Source of the DNA: Dysidea avara
Taxonomy: Eukaryota > Porifera > Demospongiae > Dictyoceratida > Dysideidae
Direction of reading: 5' to 3'
DNA: 64,000 nucleotides
Assembly: GCF_963678975.1 (NCBI RefSeq)
Contig: NC_089274.1
Span: 48,638,075-48,702,074, forward strand
How positions within the stretch are numbered: position 1 is the first letter of the stretch; every line of letters begins with the position of its first letter. Below, piece by piece: positions 12,639 to 39,394 of this stretch. Position numbers and translations under genes: made by a program. The notes under the pieces were generated by a model that saw nothing but the letters and a program-made list of their open reading frames with translations, ran no database searches and was not told where the DNA came from.

Positions 12639-13269
12639 GTGACCGGATTTAGCACAATCAACCATATGGGCGCAAAAGCCAAAAGTGAGATAACATGCAC
12701 CAACATGAAGTTGCTGCACTATCAGGCTAACAATTTCCATATCAAACTCGCCTTAAACTTGGGTCTGCTTTTGGTGGACTGTTCTCTGATGGCCTGTATA
12801 ACCACACCAGATGTCTATACAGGCCTGTGAACAACAGGGAAGTGCTTTGGGAGGTTCATCATACACTCTGGACATACGAGCAGGGAGCTGAATGTGTGAT
12901 GTATGTCTGTTTTGTGAGATTTCAGTCTATTTCCTGCCTCTGACGGGCTGTTTTGTGGTTTGGTGCCTTCAATTACTATTGTCGTCCATTTTGTAGTCTA
13001 TCTCTTGCCCGCCCTGCCACCCCCCACCCTCCACCTCTTTTTGAGGACTTGTGATACAGCAACACTGGTGAAAAACTTATCTAAAATGGTGGGAAACTCT
13101 ACAGGGATTACCTTGGCCACTAGCTGCTCTTAAAGGTTGTGAATTGTTCCTGAAAAATCCAAACGTGTGGCTTCCAAGGCTGGTCAGTAACAAAGCTTTA
13201 AATTATTAAAATACGTTTTTCTCTGAATCAACAATGTGCCCATAAGGGTGATTTTCCAAATCCAGTCAC
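12639..13269. mobile_element. GTGACCGGATT-ended MITE
   Basis: The left end GTGACCGGATTTAGCAC...ATATGGGC is mirrored at the right by GCCCATAAGGGTGATTTTCC...ATCCAGTCAC. CTATAT lies close to both outer borders. About 630 bp. The short frame at 12621-12830 overlaps the left end and is not a credible gene. Confidence 0.5.
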
Positions 13270-13345
13270 CTATATCAAGCTACACATGTTTTTGAGCCTA
13301 CCCATGTGTGGTAAAATGTGAAACCTTACTACAATTAGTAACTTA

Positions 13346-13764
13346 CAGGGGTGGAGGAAGCATCTACAAGTTGGGTAGGCAACTGTGAGACCATACTTCT
13401 ATGACCACCACCAGCATCATAGTTGTGCAAGCATAATTAGCATTTTCAGCATGCTTAGGTTAGCCCCAGAAATTTTTCAAAAAATTGCTTTCTGGGATTG
13501 AATCTGGAGACAATTTCACATCTATAAAAACAATATTATAACTGCTAAAATATACTCTAATGAAATAAATAGTCATTGACTGCTCTATTAGGGTATCGTT
13601 GACTGTTCTATTAGAGTATCTCGAGTGACAATATCCAAAAGCGATCCTGGAAAACCAGAGCAACCAGACTGCTTTCTGTGGACTTGGAACATGGCTCAAT
13701 AGCTACTACTAAAAGCTGGGTAGACATTTAATGCTACCCTGCCTATCCGGTTCCGCCGCCCTTG
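13346..13764. mobile_element. CAGGGGYGG-type MITE carrying two CTCTAATAGAG motifs
   Basis: Starts CAGGGGTGGAGGAAGC and ends, inverted, GGTTCCGCCGCCCTTG; a second inner pair (GGGTAGGC and GCTACCCTGCCTATCC) supports the folding. Two direct motif copies sit in the middle at 13577-13595 and 13600-13618. The 5-bp flanks match only partly (ACTTA and AATTA). Confidence 0.5.
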
Positions 13765-14981
13765 AATTATCCTTATTACTTTCATAAATCCAATGACTAG
13801 TTTGTAGAGGCTAAATGATATGTTGTATGACCACCATAATTACGCCAAAATAACAAATTCACCAGTAAATGATGATATTACAGTATAGTCATGCAGTACT
13901 ATCATTTCTATCTCAGTACATTTGTACATTAATTGTATTGGACAATTAATATCCATGCAATATATAGTTCAACCATGTTCCACGTGGTGCTTGAAAGTAA
14001 ATTCTAATCAGGGAAACAAATTATATAATTTTTCTTGGTATTTGTATTGCAGTGGCTAAAAACACTAATTTTTTACAACTAGCTGTAGCTTTAAATAAGC
14101 AGAAAATAGGAAGACATGGAAAATATACATAATTATGGGTATTTGCTATACATCGTTGGTGGTTGATGTTAGCTAATTGAATATCAGAAGTGAGACGCTA
14201 CTAAGAGGTGATTATTTGCTGCTTTAAAGATAACAAGAAAACCAACCAACCACCTACAACTTATCTGTTTTTGCCTTACCCCTTGCCAGCTCCTGGATCC
14301 ATCCCTGCAATGAACAATAATAGAATATCTGTGGCAAAGTGTTAGTGGAAAAGAGCAGTCTGTAGGGAGCTCTTAGCATGCTCTAGATACATGGTGTCTG
14401 GGGGCCATGTTAGCAATTTTTGCAAAGTGTTCGAAAATAAATCAAAGCCCCGTAGCCCCCATACAGCATAAGAAGAAAGTAAAACAAAACTTTGAATGCC
14501 CATATCTCCCAATTGGCTGTTGAAAATTTAATAAACTTGCTGTGTGGCCTACCCTACCTGGCAGACAGCTATAATGCAAAAATGGTGTGCTTTGGAGAAG
14601 GAGCTATGCATGCGTGAAAAAGCTGTTTTCTTTCTTCCTGTCAATATACTCATGGTGTGGTGCGCTGGCTTTCTTGGCCACATGACACACTACCATGTGT
14701 CTTGATATAAACTTGGATTTGAAATTAAAAACCTTCTGTCATTTTACTTTGTATGCATAAAGTCTTTAATTTCAAATTTAATGAGGTTTGTAACATTTCA
14801 GAAATCTGCTGAGGGCTGGCATATCTCCAGTTGAGGGAATCAACACACGGCACATCTCACTTGTTCATAATTAATTTTAGAAATCAGTTTCTAAAGCATG
14901 AAAAACCTATACTTATTTATGTATAGGTGACCATAAAAAAGTAAATATTTGAGAAACTATTTTGAGATACCTATTGAGGTA
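13765..14981. other. Non-coding stretch
   Basis: Positions 13800-13860 resemble the end of the R3 repeat (also seen at 21618-21680). Apart from the transposon terminus at 14273-14308 I see no gene or defined element. Confidence 0.45.
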
Positions 14982-14989
14982 CTTAGTAG

Positions 14990-15496
14990 CAGTGTTGGGC
15001 AAGTTACTTTGTAAAAGTAACTAGTTACATATTACATATTACTTGCAACCGAACTATTTAGTTACAGTTACATATTACCCATAAAATAAAGTAACTGTAA
15101 TAATATTACATATTATATTACTTTGTGTCCACAGCCTTAAGCTGTCACGTGTGAAACTACCACCTTATCACGTGACATGATTGCGTTGTTGGACAATATG
15201 CAAATCTTGGTTGTAAGTAAGAAGCTGGTGAATAAGCTTCATTCAGTAGGCCTCGTTACTTCATTGTGGCTAGACGTTACTCAGAGGATAACTAACGAGA
15301 TTAGTAACTTAGTTACTTGTAGTAATAATATTACGTAATATTAGACTCGTTACAGTAACTATATTACTTAGGTAATGCGTTACATTTGTAAGTAAAGTAA
15401 CTTGAGTTATATTACCTGTTTTTATAGCGTATTTCATTATATTACTTTGTTACCACAAAAGTAATAATATTACATAACGCGTTACTCCCAACACTG
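14990..15496. mobile_element. hAT-type MITE with perfect 8-bp target duplication
   Basis: The 507-bp element has ends CAGTGTTGGGCAAGTTAC and GTTACTCCCAACACTG and is flanked on both sides by CTTAGTAG (14982-14989 and 15497-15504). An 8-bp duplication and CAGTG-like ends are hallmarks of hAT-like transposons. The interior is built of GTAAC/GTTAC variants (TAACGCGTTAC and the like) arranged symmetrically, so the whole element can fold. It is about 290 bp upstream of the RTK start codon. An inverted relative lies at 48165-48688. Confidence 0.9.
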
Positions 15497-15787
15497 CTTA
15501 GTAGACTATTCATAATTTACACATATGTACTTTGACTTAGAGTATGCAGGTTGTCAGTCTAACTATTACAACTAGTCCCATCATCATTGACATCTAGCTC
15601 AAAACCACCAACAACATATTATATTCACCATATTCTACAGGGCTTTTGCTTGAAATAATAGGATGAATAATTTGCTATATAGGATGCATATGTGCTACAA
15701 CAGAAACTATACTTGTCATGTTCAGATAACAGTTAACTATTAAAATGATAATTTATGTCTTTTATTCCTTTGTGCATATTATTAGAA

Positions 15788-30686
<14,899 letters not shown>

Positions 30687-30804
30687 ACACAGAATAACAT
30701 TAAGTTTTGTACTGTTTTATATTGTACACCATGACATACATTTGCCATTCAGTTTATAGCTGCTTAAATGACATCAGCAGTACATGTAAGCAAGGGTAGA
30801 CTGA

Positions 30805-31102
30805 CAGGGGCGGATCCAGAGTCTGGAAAGAGGGAGGGGCACCTTGCTGAAAAAAAGTTGAGCAAAAAAAAAAAAAAAAAGGTCACAACAATAATAGCTA
30901 GTTATCCTTTACTAAATATATTATATCACGTATGTTATGTAAAATAAAATCCTATTCATAGCTTCCTAAGTAAGCTACACTTCCCCATGAACACTGTGAC
31001 TGCTTTATTAGAGTGATTGGTGATTGACTGCTCTATTAGAGTATCTCGATCTTATATACATTTTTTTAAGGGAGGGGGCACGTGCCCCCTGTGCCGACCC
31101 TG
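30805..31102. mobile_element. CAGGGGCGG-type MITE with 5-bp duplication and two motifs
   Basis: 298 bp, starting CAGGGGCGGATCCAGAG and ending CCCTGTGCCGACCCTG. ACTGA flanks both sides (30800-30804 and 31103-31107). Motif copies at 30997-31015 and 31025-31043 are direct repeats. An A run lies at about 30866-30882. Confidence 0.75.
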
Positions 31103-31423
31103 ACTGATGTTATTTTTTTTTAGATTTGCTGGCAGGTCAATGTTATTTTTCATCCAGTAAACAGAATTAGAATGTATTGCCTACTTGATTGTTGTACATG
31201 CATTTAAGCATGTAACTGCTCATTTAAAGTATCTTGATGACACGTTTCTCAGTTATGAAGGGTGCAGTATATTATTTGCTACACATGTGCTTATTTTTAG
31301 TTCAAAATTTCGCCTATTTATATGGTGGCATTGTGTCATATTAAATGCTGGTTGCTTTTTGTTAATCTTATATGCTGAAAGCTATAAAAACTTTATGTGA
31401 TCAGAAACATTAAAATGTATGAA

Positions 31424-31880
31424 ACAGGCCTGTGCTGATTATGCCTCCATAATTTGGGGCATAATAGGTAGCCAAAGCATTGAGCATAATGCCAGCACAA
31501 TAGGCACAATTTTTGTGTATTGGTTATCAGAGAAGCTGAAACTCTGCATATTTTGCATGATGCAGAATGGAATAGTGTAACATAATGTAAACACAGTAAA
31601 GATTTACAGCTCCTTGTTGTGAAGGAAAGAATGGCTAAAGATTGATATACTCTAATAGAACAGTCACCGCATGTTGAAATATTCTAATAGAACGTTCAGA
31701 TACTCTAATCGAACTGTCAAGATATGACTGTCTAGAAGCATATTTGAGCCATAATGGGGCACAACTGGGCATATATGGTTGGAGCATAATAGGGGAAAGT
31801 TTGGAGCATTGCTTAAAAGCATAATATAGACAATTTCAAAAGCATAATATTGTAATTTATTAGTGTAAGTCTTTCCAGGG
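31424..31880. repeat. AGCATAAT-rich repeat with three motif copies
   Basis: GCATAAT recurs at least seven times around a centre that carries motif copies at 31648, 31680 and 31701. The outer ends CAGGCCTGTGC and CCAGGGCTCCTG may be terminal inverted repeats, but I find no clear target duplication. Confidence 0.4.
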
Positions 31881-32598
31881 CTCCTGTACTGTCCAAACAG
31901 TGCATGGTACGATGGTACCCTTGAGTCTAGACCCCTGTACTTATGTTGTATATTGCCTTAACAAAATAAGATCTCTCTCTCTCTCTCTCATAGGCTCAGG
32001 CTTAGTTGTATATGAATGATTTGCCTGATGCGTTCAGGAGGTTGGCTGCTAGCTACAAATGTGCATCAGGTAAATCATAAAGGCACACAATACAACTGAT
32101 ATACCAAATCAAGCTGTGAGAAAAAGGTGCGGCCTAGAGTTGTAGATCAATGTCAACAGCCAAATAATGACACTGTATTATTAAAGTATCAACAATGATC
32201 ATTTTTGTAGGTTGCCACCCTTAATTTGATTTTACAACTTTTAGCTACCTTGATATTCTTGAAAGCTGCACCCCTGCATCCTTCTCTCAGTTTTAGTATA
32301 GGTAACCCATTACTTTAGGCAAAAATCAAAATTTTAAAGAAAGATCTTAGCTACTATATACAATTAGTAAACCTAAGAGGGCTGAATGAACAGTGTTTAT
32401 TGTAGTCTATACAATTGTAGTCTAGATGTGTACATGGCTGTATTATGTAGTCATTTGATATGTATTAATTTTGGTGGTTCTATGCTGTATGCTTGTGTAC
32501 ATCTTTCGATTATTGAGGCCTTCATAGCTGAGAACATGTATATAGTTGAAAAGCAAACCAATAAAACATTTTAACTAATGCTTTTAATTGTTGTACAG

Positions 32599-32688
32599 GA
32601 ACACCTATTTTGGTCCAATGTATCCATTAATGATTGTAAATCCAGTTGAGATCAATAGAGATGGTTGCAGTGATTATTCTGTTAGGAG
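32599..32688 (+). CDS. Possible exon of an unidentified gene
   Basis: Between TTGTACAG and GTAAAA there are 29 open codons (start NTYFGPMYPLMIV). The splice signals are good, but the phase does not join to the next candidate at 34277, so an exon would be missing between them. No family recognised. Confidence 0.2.
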
Positions 32689-33735
32689 GTAAAATTCTCC
32701 CCCAAAATGTGAGTGACAACTACACTGTACCTAGTTGTTAAAATTGCACACAAAATTGTCTTCAGATTCAATTTAATGCTAAAACTTCCCAGGTTGCATC
32801 CACAACCTTAAAGATACTCTCATGTAGATTTACTCTCAGACAGCATATAGATTTTAAAATTTCCTTACATGTGCGTGTGCATGAGTGTCTGTCTGTCTGT
32901 CTACGTGTGTGTAGTGCAAGGGCTATAGCCTGAAATATACAGCTGTATATAATCACACTATGCAGTAAAAAAATACTGTCAAGGTTTATTGCCAACTTAA
33001 TATGGTCAGCACTGAACCACACATGCTCATACTACCTATCTCTGGCATACACATCACTTACTTTTGGAACTACTAACAGTGCATAAATTTATCATAACAC
33101 CTTATTCTAATACGTGTGTGTATTGTATTGGCTAATTCAAAGCAGCGAACACATTGTGATTGCAAGGACCCAGTGTAAAAGTGCAAGTCTTTGAGATTGC
33201 AACTATGAGCAAATTCACACTGTGCAGTGTGTTGATTACTACAAGAATAACTGCATTTGAGCAAGGATCAAAGAAATATAAACTCACAAAGCAAGGGAGG
33301 TCACCTATGGATATACACCTGCAGCTATATGGATTCGAACCTACTTCAGTCATTATCATTTTTAATTAGTGATGTTCAGTATCACCAATCACTATCACGT
33401 GATTGTTGTAGCTCCAACAACAAGCCAATGACCCATCATTAAATACATTTGAGTGCATGCAGACAACTGAATTTGCTTATATTATAATATACTATAACGA
33501 ATTGTCATTATGAAGAACTTACATTTGAGATTGAGCATAACCCATGGCACCTTTGTCAGTGTTGTTGCTACCACAAAATGTTGGACAATTAAGCCCTACA
33601 ATAGCTAGTTATATCGCTATTGCTCAATTGCTTTTAACCATCTCCAGTGTATCCATTAGAATACACTGGAGATGGTTTAATAAATAATATGTTTACTGAA
33701 TAGACAAATTTCATAATAATGAAAAAATTAACCAT
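32689..33735. other. Non-coding stretch with small hairpin
   Basis: Contains a GTCT microsatellite at about 32886-32902, a fragment related to the GTAGGGATC foldback family near 33260-33360, and a hairpin at 33636-33677. No gene recognised. Confidence 0.45.
33636..33677. repeat. Perfect 17-bp stem, 8-nt loop hairpin
   Basis: AACCATCTCCAGTGTAT and its exact complement flank CCATTAGA. It stands outside any transposon I can define. It could be a hairpin RNA or the tip of an old foldback element. Confidence 0.75.
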
Positions 33736-33744
33736 TGCCCCTAG

Positions 33745-34195
33745 CAACCTAAATTTTACATTATTTGTAGGTGTCAATGTTCTAAAGCCACCTCTCCAAG
33801 TTTTAAAAGGAATAGCATATATAAGTCATGAGATATCACATTTTGAAGTTGTAATTTTCCCATACAGGGGCAACAGATGCCCCTTCTGCATGGGAAATCA
33901 TGGGATTAAATAATGTCATATCTATGACCTATATACACTATCCACTTAAACTTGGAGGGATTATTGTTGACATTCACATCTACACGTTATGTAACAATTG
34001 AGATATATTTTTGATTTTTTGGTTTTTGCAATCCCTCAGTTAAGTGATTGCCCGGAAGAGGCAACTGTTGCTCCCTCACATGGATATGTGAAACTACAAA
34101 CTTCAAGATGTCATATCTTATGACACAGATATGCTACCCTTTAAAATTTGGAGAAGATATTTTAGATATTGTCACCTACGCATTTTGCAAAATTC
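33745..34195. repeat. Foldback repeat with three diverged units
   Basis: 33745-33900 is matched inverted by 34050-34195, and 33905-33990 is a third partial unit in the second orientation (blocks ATGTCATATC, CTTGGAG and ATTGTCACCTAC-like). The short frames inside are by-products. Confidence 0.5.
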
Positions 34196-34276
34196 AGGTA
34201 ACAGTTATTATTATATGTTATAAAATGAATTTTGTCTACTGAATTACAATTTGTGTAATTCAGACTTTATCCCCAG

Positions 34277-34388
34277 GCATGTTGCATGTATGCAAAAAGT
34301 GTCCTTTGCACAGAACCATCAAGCAGTCAATTACTCCAAATAGCCAGCCATCATGTCTTCGCTGTGATTTAGTTGCTGTAGATGACAG
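34277..34388 (+). CDS. Possible Cys-rich exon
   Basis: After CCCCAG there are about 37 open codons with two Cys pairs (VCKKCPLH and SCLRCDLV), which look like a zinc-binding site. It can end at GCT|GTAGAT (34377, phase 0) or at AG|GTCAAT (34388). The first choice joins in frame to 36051. Family unknown. Confidence 0.3.
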
Positions 34389-34507
34389 GTCAATAATACT
34401 GCATGTATAGCTCTTAGCTACTATTCCATTTCACACCCGCTGTGAACAGAAAATATTTAATTTTGTAGATGACAGGATTTCTAATATTTATAAGATACAA
34501 GTAATTG

Positions 34508-34528
34508 CCCCCCCCCCCCCCCCCCCCC
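34508..34528. repeat. Poly-C tract
   Basis: 21 C in a row. No other feature at this site. Confidence 0.9.
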
Positions 34529-34613
34529 GAGAACAACTTCTTGCTGCCGATGACTAATACGTATCTTAATCGGCAACTGATAACACGTAGCTAGTTGGTT
34601 TTTGCATTATATA

Positions 34614-36018
34614 GAGTAAAGTATCAATTATCGGACAATATGATGTTCGGACAGCTGCCACTCACTTCCTGGAAATCCTGCAGCTTAGGTTATTGTAAAG
34701 AAAGGTAGGCTACAATAAGCAATAATTATCCTCCAACAATCAGCTTTGTGTGATTAAAAGCTTAAGAGTTACAGCCAATAGTATGCTTAGTCCGATAAAA
34801 TCTATGCTCGGATAAAACTATCAGTTGTCGGACTTTGATTTTCACTACCAGTAAATAATGTCCAATTTATTTCAAATTTGTATGCAATATACCTGTACTC
34901 ATTAGCTATTAATGGCCAAAAAATGATTTCGCTATCTTTAGCATAGAGGGAGTACGAGCCTCCCAATTTTTAGCGGTATTGTCGGACGCCCTCCGCTTTA
35001 ATTTAGCCATGCCCACCAACAGAGTTTGTATGCTTTTGCAATAAATGCACCAGTGCTAAACCACAGAAGAAGGTAAATAAATATCTCTCAAGAGTAGAGG
35101 TGTGCTTTAAAGTTGATATTCAGGATATTTCCATTGGAACGCAGTATTTTTAGCTCCTAAATGAAGGAGATGCGCGCAAGGTGGAAAAATGAAGTTATGC
35201 AAAACCACCTTCTGACCACCTACATATGCTAGTCTTGGTGTCCTATCACAAATACTGTTACGAAAATTGAAAGGCTTTTCTTTCTCTACCTTATATGGGT
35301 GAAACAAAAAGGACGAAAATGTTGCTTTGTGCATCCATAGAAGGTAGAAAATGGAACATCTTTTCATTTCTAGGTGGTATTCGCGATTGAGGCACCAAGA
35401 CTAACAAATGTGGTTGGTCAGAAAGTTGTGCCTCGTAATTTCATTTTTCCACCTAGCGTGCATCTCCTTCATTTAGGAGCCAAAAATACTGCGTTCCAAT
35501 AGAAATATCCTGAATATCAACTTTAAAACACACCTCTACTCTTGAAAGATATTTATTTACCTTCTTCTGTGGTTTAGCACTGGTGCATTTGTTGCAAAAA
35601 GTATGAACTCTGTTGGTGGGCATGGCTAAATTAAAGCGGAAGGCGTCCGACAATACCGCTAAAAATTGGGAGGCTCGTACTTCCTCTATGCTAAAGAAAG
35701 CGAAATAATTTTTTGGCCATTAATAGCTAATGAGTACAGGTATATTGCATACAAATTTGAAATAAATTGGACATTGTTTACTGGTAGTGAAAATCAAAGT
35801 CCGACAACTGATAGTTTTATCCGAGCATAGATTTTATCGGACTAAGCATACTATTGGCTGTAACTCTTAAGCTTTTAATCATGCAAAGCTGATTATTGGA
35901 GGATAATTATTGCTTGGTGTAGCCTACCTTTTGGTACAATAACCAAAGCTGCAGGATTCCCAGGAAGTGAATGGCAGCTGTCCGAACATCATATTGTCCG
36001 ATAATTGATACTTTACTC
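34614..36018. mobile_element. Long-armed foldback transposon 1, TA duplication
   Basis: 1405 bp flanked by TA. Inverted arms of about 590 bp (34614-35200 and 35425-36018) differ at only scattered bases and start GAGTAAAGTATCAATTATCGG. The subterminal region carries repeated TCGGACA/TCGGATA units. No transposase frame, so it is non-autonomous. It lies between two possible exons (34277 and 36051). Confidence 0.9.
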
Positions 36019-36050
36019 TAGTTATTATTTAGGTAATTTATATAACAGAG

Positions 36051-36164
36051 GACAATTTGGTTTCAGCTTGGATTAAGTCAATTGGCATTGATGTTAAAGA
36101 TTGCCCAAAACATCCCTTAGAAGATCTAGATCCTCGTAAACATCTAATGGATGAACGCAACTGA
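36051..36164 (+). CDS. Possible terminal exon
   Basis: 37 codons and a stop after an ACAGAG acceptor. Residues include SAWIKSIGIDVKDCPKHP and DPRKHLMDERN, then TGA. It has coding character (few low-complexity residues, no repeat match), but no family is recognised. If real, foldback transposon 1 sits in the preceding intron. Confidence 0.3.
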   Translation, partial: DNLVSAWIKSIGIDVKDCPKHPLEDLDPRKHLMDERN

Positions 36165-36321
36165 AAGGGAAAAAGATAAACAGCATCCGCTCACCCACAA
36201 ACTAGTTTGTCACGCGCCCGAACCGGATTACTACATACCGTGGCTTTACAAACGTATTTTCTATGTTACTAGCGACCTCAGACTGGCCAAAATTTCCACT
36301 ACCTGCAATGTTTTCTTCGTA

Positions 36322-38679
36322 GAGTAAGCGATCTATTGTCGGACACCATCTATAATCGGACACTTTTTCTCAGAAACTACCAGGCCAAATCTTCTGAATT
36401 TTTCCACGGATAAACTTCACACTTAGCCTAGCAATGTACCAAAATTTGGGCTGGAAAGCTTTTGTGGTTGCTTTGCTACAGCCGATTAAAGTGACTGTCC
36501 GAAAACCTCTAATATCGGAAGTTTACCTCTTTTATCGGACACCGCCCAGCAATCCTCCACTAAAAGATGAAATTCCTCACAACCACCACTGACTGTTAGG
36601 GGAATACATGTACTTTCTAAGCAGCCATAGTTTGTTTCATTCCTCCACTCGTAAGCGGAGCTACAACCATTGATATTCGGGTGTGTCGCGACCTCTGTAA
36701 TCGGACAGAGCAGAATTTCATTTCACGCGGTTTTATCACTTCAAAGCTACCTTTTAGGTATAATTAGCCACGAAAATGAAAAGTGTGGTACAAATCTAAT
36801 TGGATTTCCAAGGAGTCGTAAAATTTTACCATTTTAGCGATCAGTATGCTACTGTGGGACTCCACCAACTGACTTATGGACTGTTCCGAAGAACTTTTAG
36901 CGCTGAAATGCATGGGTGTAGCACAAAGGGGAGGGTCTATAAGTCCTTCCACCCCTCCACTTCCAATTATCAAGATATACTCTAATAGAGCAGTCATGTG
37001 TCCAAACAAACATTTAGATTCAGGTTTTAGTAAAATTCAGTCATCTTTGTTACCAAAATCAATTTCTACTCTTCAACTTTCCTGTTGCATGGGGGTATTC
37101 CCCCAGACTCCCTTGATAGAACATACTTTGCATGGTAAGAATGCTTCTCACTCTCAACCAGCTATGCTACTTAAGCCCTTCATGCACCTAATTAACTTTT
37201 GCTATCTGTTCTTACAGCCATGCATGTCACACATGCTTTGCAACACATTAAACAAAAGGTAGTTTTGTATGAAATAAACAACTAGCTACATGCACTCACT
37301 GTGATATAGCTATACAGCTAGTAATTAGCTAGAAGATATTACAGATTTTTAAAATGAACGAAAGAAAGGCATGACATGTGCACTATATAGATATAGCTGT
37401 GACAAGTGTATAATGTAGGTTAAAAGCACACAATTAGCTCCAATCTGGATCGTAATTAATTTAACTGCTGGAATGGTTGTTTGCAGAAATGGCAAATATA
37501 TAGTGATAGTCATCCTTGCTGGTTGTTACTCCAGAACATGAACATGTGATGTCATTCTTTGCATCACTTATATGTGACCCAATTTCTTGACTGGATGATA
37601 GGAGTTCTTAGCAATGTACAAGTTTTGTTTTCCACCTGCAAATTAGCTATATACACATGCATGCATGTCTTATTTTTAATTAAGCAAAATCATATACCTT
37701 TCATTGAGCACATTGTATAGTATGTGTGACATACATGGCTGCAAGGGATATAGCAGAAATAAGGTGCATAAGGGATTTACAAGCTAGAATGGTAGCTGGT
37801 CCATACAGTTTGCAGTGCATGTGATAAGTATACACTTATCATCATCTAAAGCATGCACTATCAAGAGGGCCTGGGAGCATGACTCCCCAAAAAAGCATTG
37901 AAAATTAGCCTTCTGAAATTCATTTTGATGTACCAAGGTTGAAATTTTATTCAAAAATGCACCTAAATACTTATTTGAATACATGACTGTTTCATTAGAG
38001 TAGCTGACTGCTCTATTAGAGTATATCTTGATAATTGGAAGTGGAGGGGTGGAAGGACTTTAGACGCTCCCCTTTGTGCTACACCCATGCATTTCAGTGC
38101 TAAAAGTTCTTCGGAACAGTCCATAAGTCATTTTGTGGAGTCCCACAGTAGCATACTGATCGCTAAAATGGTAAAATTTTACGGCTCCTTGGAAATCCAA
38201 TTAGATTTTGTACCACACTTTTCATTTTCGTGGCTAATTATACCTAAAAGGTAGCTTTGAAGTGATAAAACCGCGTGAAATGAAATTCTGTTCTGTCCGA
38301 TTACAGAGGTCGCGACACACCCGAATATTAATGATTGTAGCTCCGCTTACGAGTGGAGGAATGAAACAAACTATGGCTGCTTAGAAAGTACATGTATTCC
38401 CCTAACAGTCAGTGGTGGTTGTGAGGAATTTCATCTTTTAGTGGAGGATTGCTGGGCGGTGTCCGATAAAAGAGGTAAACTTCCGATATTAGAGGTTTTC
38501 GGACAGTCATTTTAATCGGCTGTAGCAAAGCAACCACAAAAGCTTTCCAGCCCAAATTTTGGTACATTGCTAGGCTAAGTGTGAAGTTCATCCGTGGCAA
38601 AATTCAGAAGATTTGGCCAGGTAGTTTCTGAGAAAAAGTGTCCGATTATAGATGGTGTCCGACAATAGATCGCTTACTC
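36322..38679. mobile_element. Long-armed foldback transposon 2, TA duplication
   Basis: 2358 bp flanked by TA. Arms of about 670-700 bp (36322-37000 and 37984-38679) start GAGTAAGCGATCTATTGTCGG. As in element 1, TCGGACA-type units recur in the arms. The inner edge of each arm carries the CTCTAATAGAG motif (36978; 37984 and 38005). The 1-kb loop has no gene. Confidence 0.9.
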
Positions 38680-38878
38680 TATCTTTAAAACAGGGAAGCC
38701 TTATTCTCTCCCTCATTCAGCAATAACGATGCATTATAGTGCTGAAGTTCGGTGTACCAGGATTAAGCATTTCCGGAGAAACAGCACGGAACATTTTTAG
38801 GTCCGCATACTTTCTGTAGAAAAAAGTACGTACGGATATTTGTATTGCAATTATGGCACCGACCTTGTTTGAGTGTAA

Positions 38879-38955
38879 TCTCGTGCCCAGCCGGGCTCGC
38901 GCTAATGCGCAAACACCGTGTTTGCGCATTAGCGCGAGCCCGACTGGGCACGAGA
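38879..38955. repeat. Near-perfect 77-bp palindrome
   Basis: 38-base arms with one mismatch and a single-base centre; the outer part is TCTCGTGCCCAG and the inner part GCTAATGCGCAAACAC. It is GC-rich, unlike its surroundings, and lies about 0.4-0.5 kb before the transposon-type gene. Function unknown. Confidence 0.9.
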
Positions 38956-39394
38956 CTAGTTTGTGTGCGGGTGAATTTGCTGATGGTTTTCAGAATTGTT
39001 TGAGACTTCCTTGGGCAAAGTGAAGGTGCTGCGTTCGATTCTGGACACATTTTGAGGTGAAACACATTCTTTTACGTTGATTTAGGTGAGCTAAATATGG
39101 TGTAGTGTAGAGTTCGTGTAGGTAACACTTTGTCTCGTGAAGTAGCCTCAATATTGATTGTTTTAGGTCAGTTTTCGGTAGCTTATTTTTAGCGGAATTT
39201 CGCGGAATGCCAGTATTGTAGTTGTGGGGTCATATTATTATGATTATGTGTCTATTGTGTAGAATTGATAGTGTTAATTGTTAGTTGGAGATGGCCTTGT
39301 CACTGCCTTACCTTGGTGAAAACTGTGAGCGAGTTGGAATCTCTGCTCAAGGCATTGTTAACCAGCCTTACCGATATCTTCGATTACTAAAGGA

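Larger units (their letters stand above)
30687..32598. other. Gene-free stretch after the RTK
   Basis: No gene seen. It holds the MITE at 30805-31102, an AGCATAAT-rich repeat with three motif copies (31424-31880) and a CT run at 31972-31989. The short frames at 31185 and 32386 lack coding character. Confidence 0.5.

Noticed and set aside
31972..31989. CT repeat as a polypyrimidine splice signal
   Set aside because: No open frame follows the AG; it is a simple repeat.
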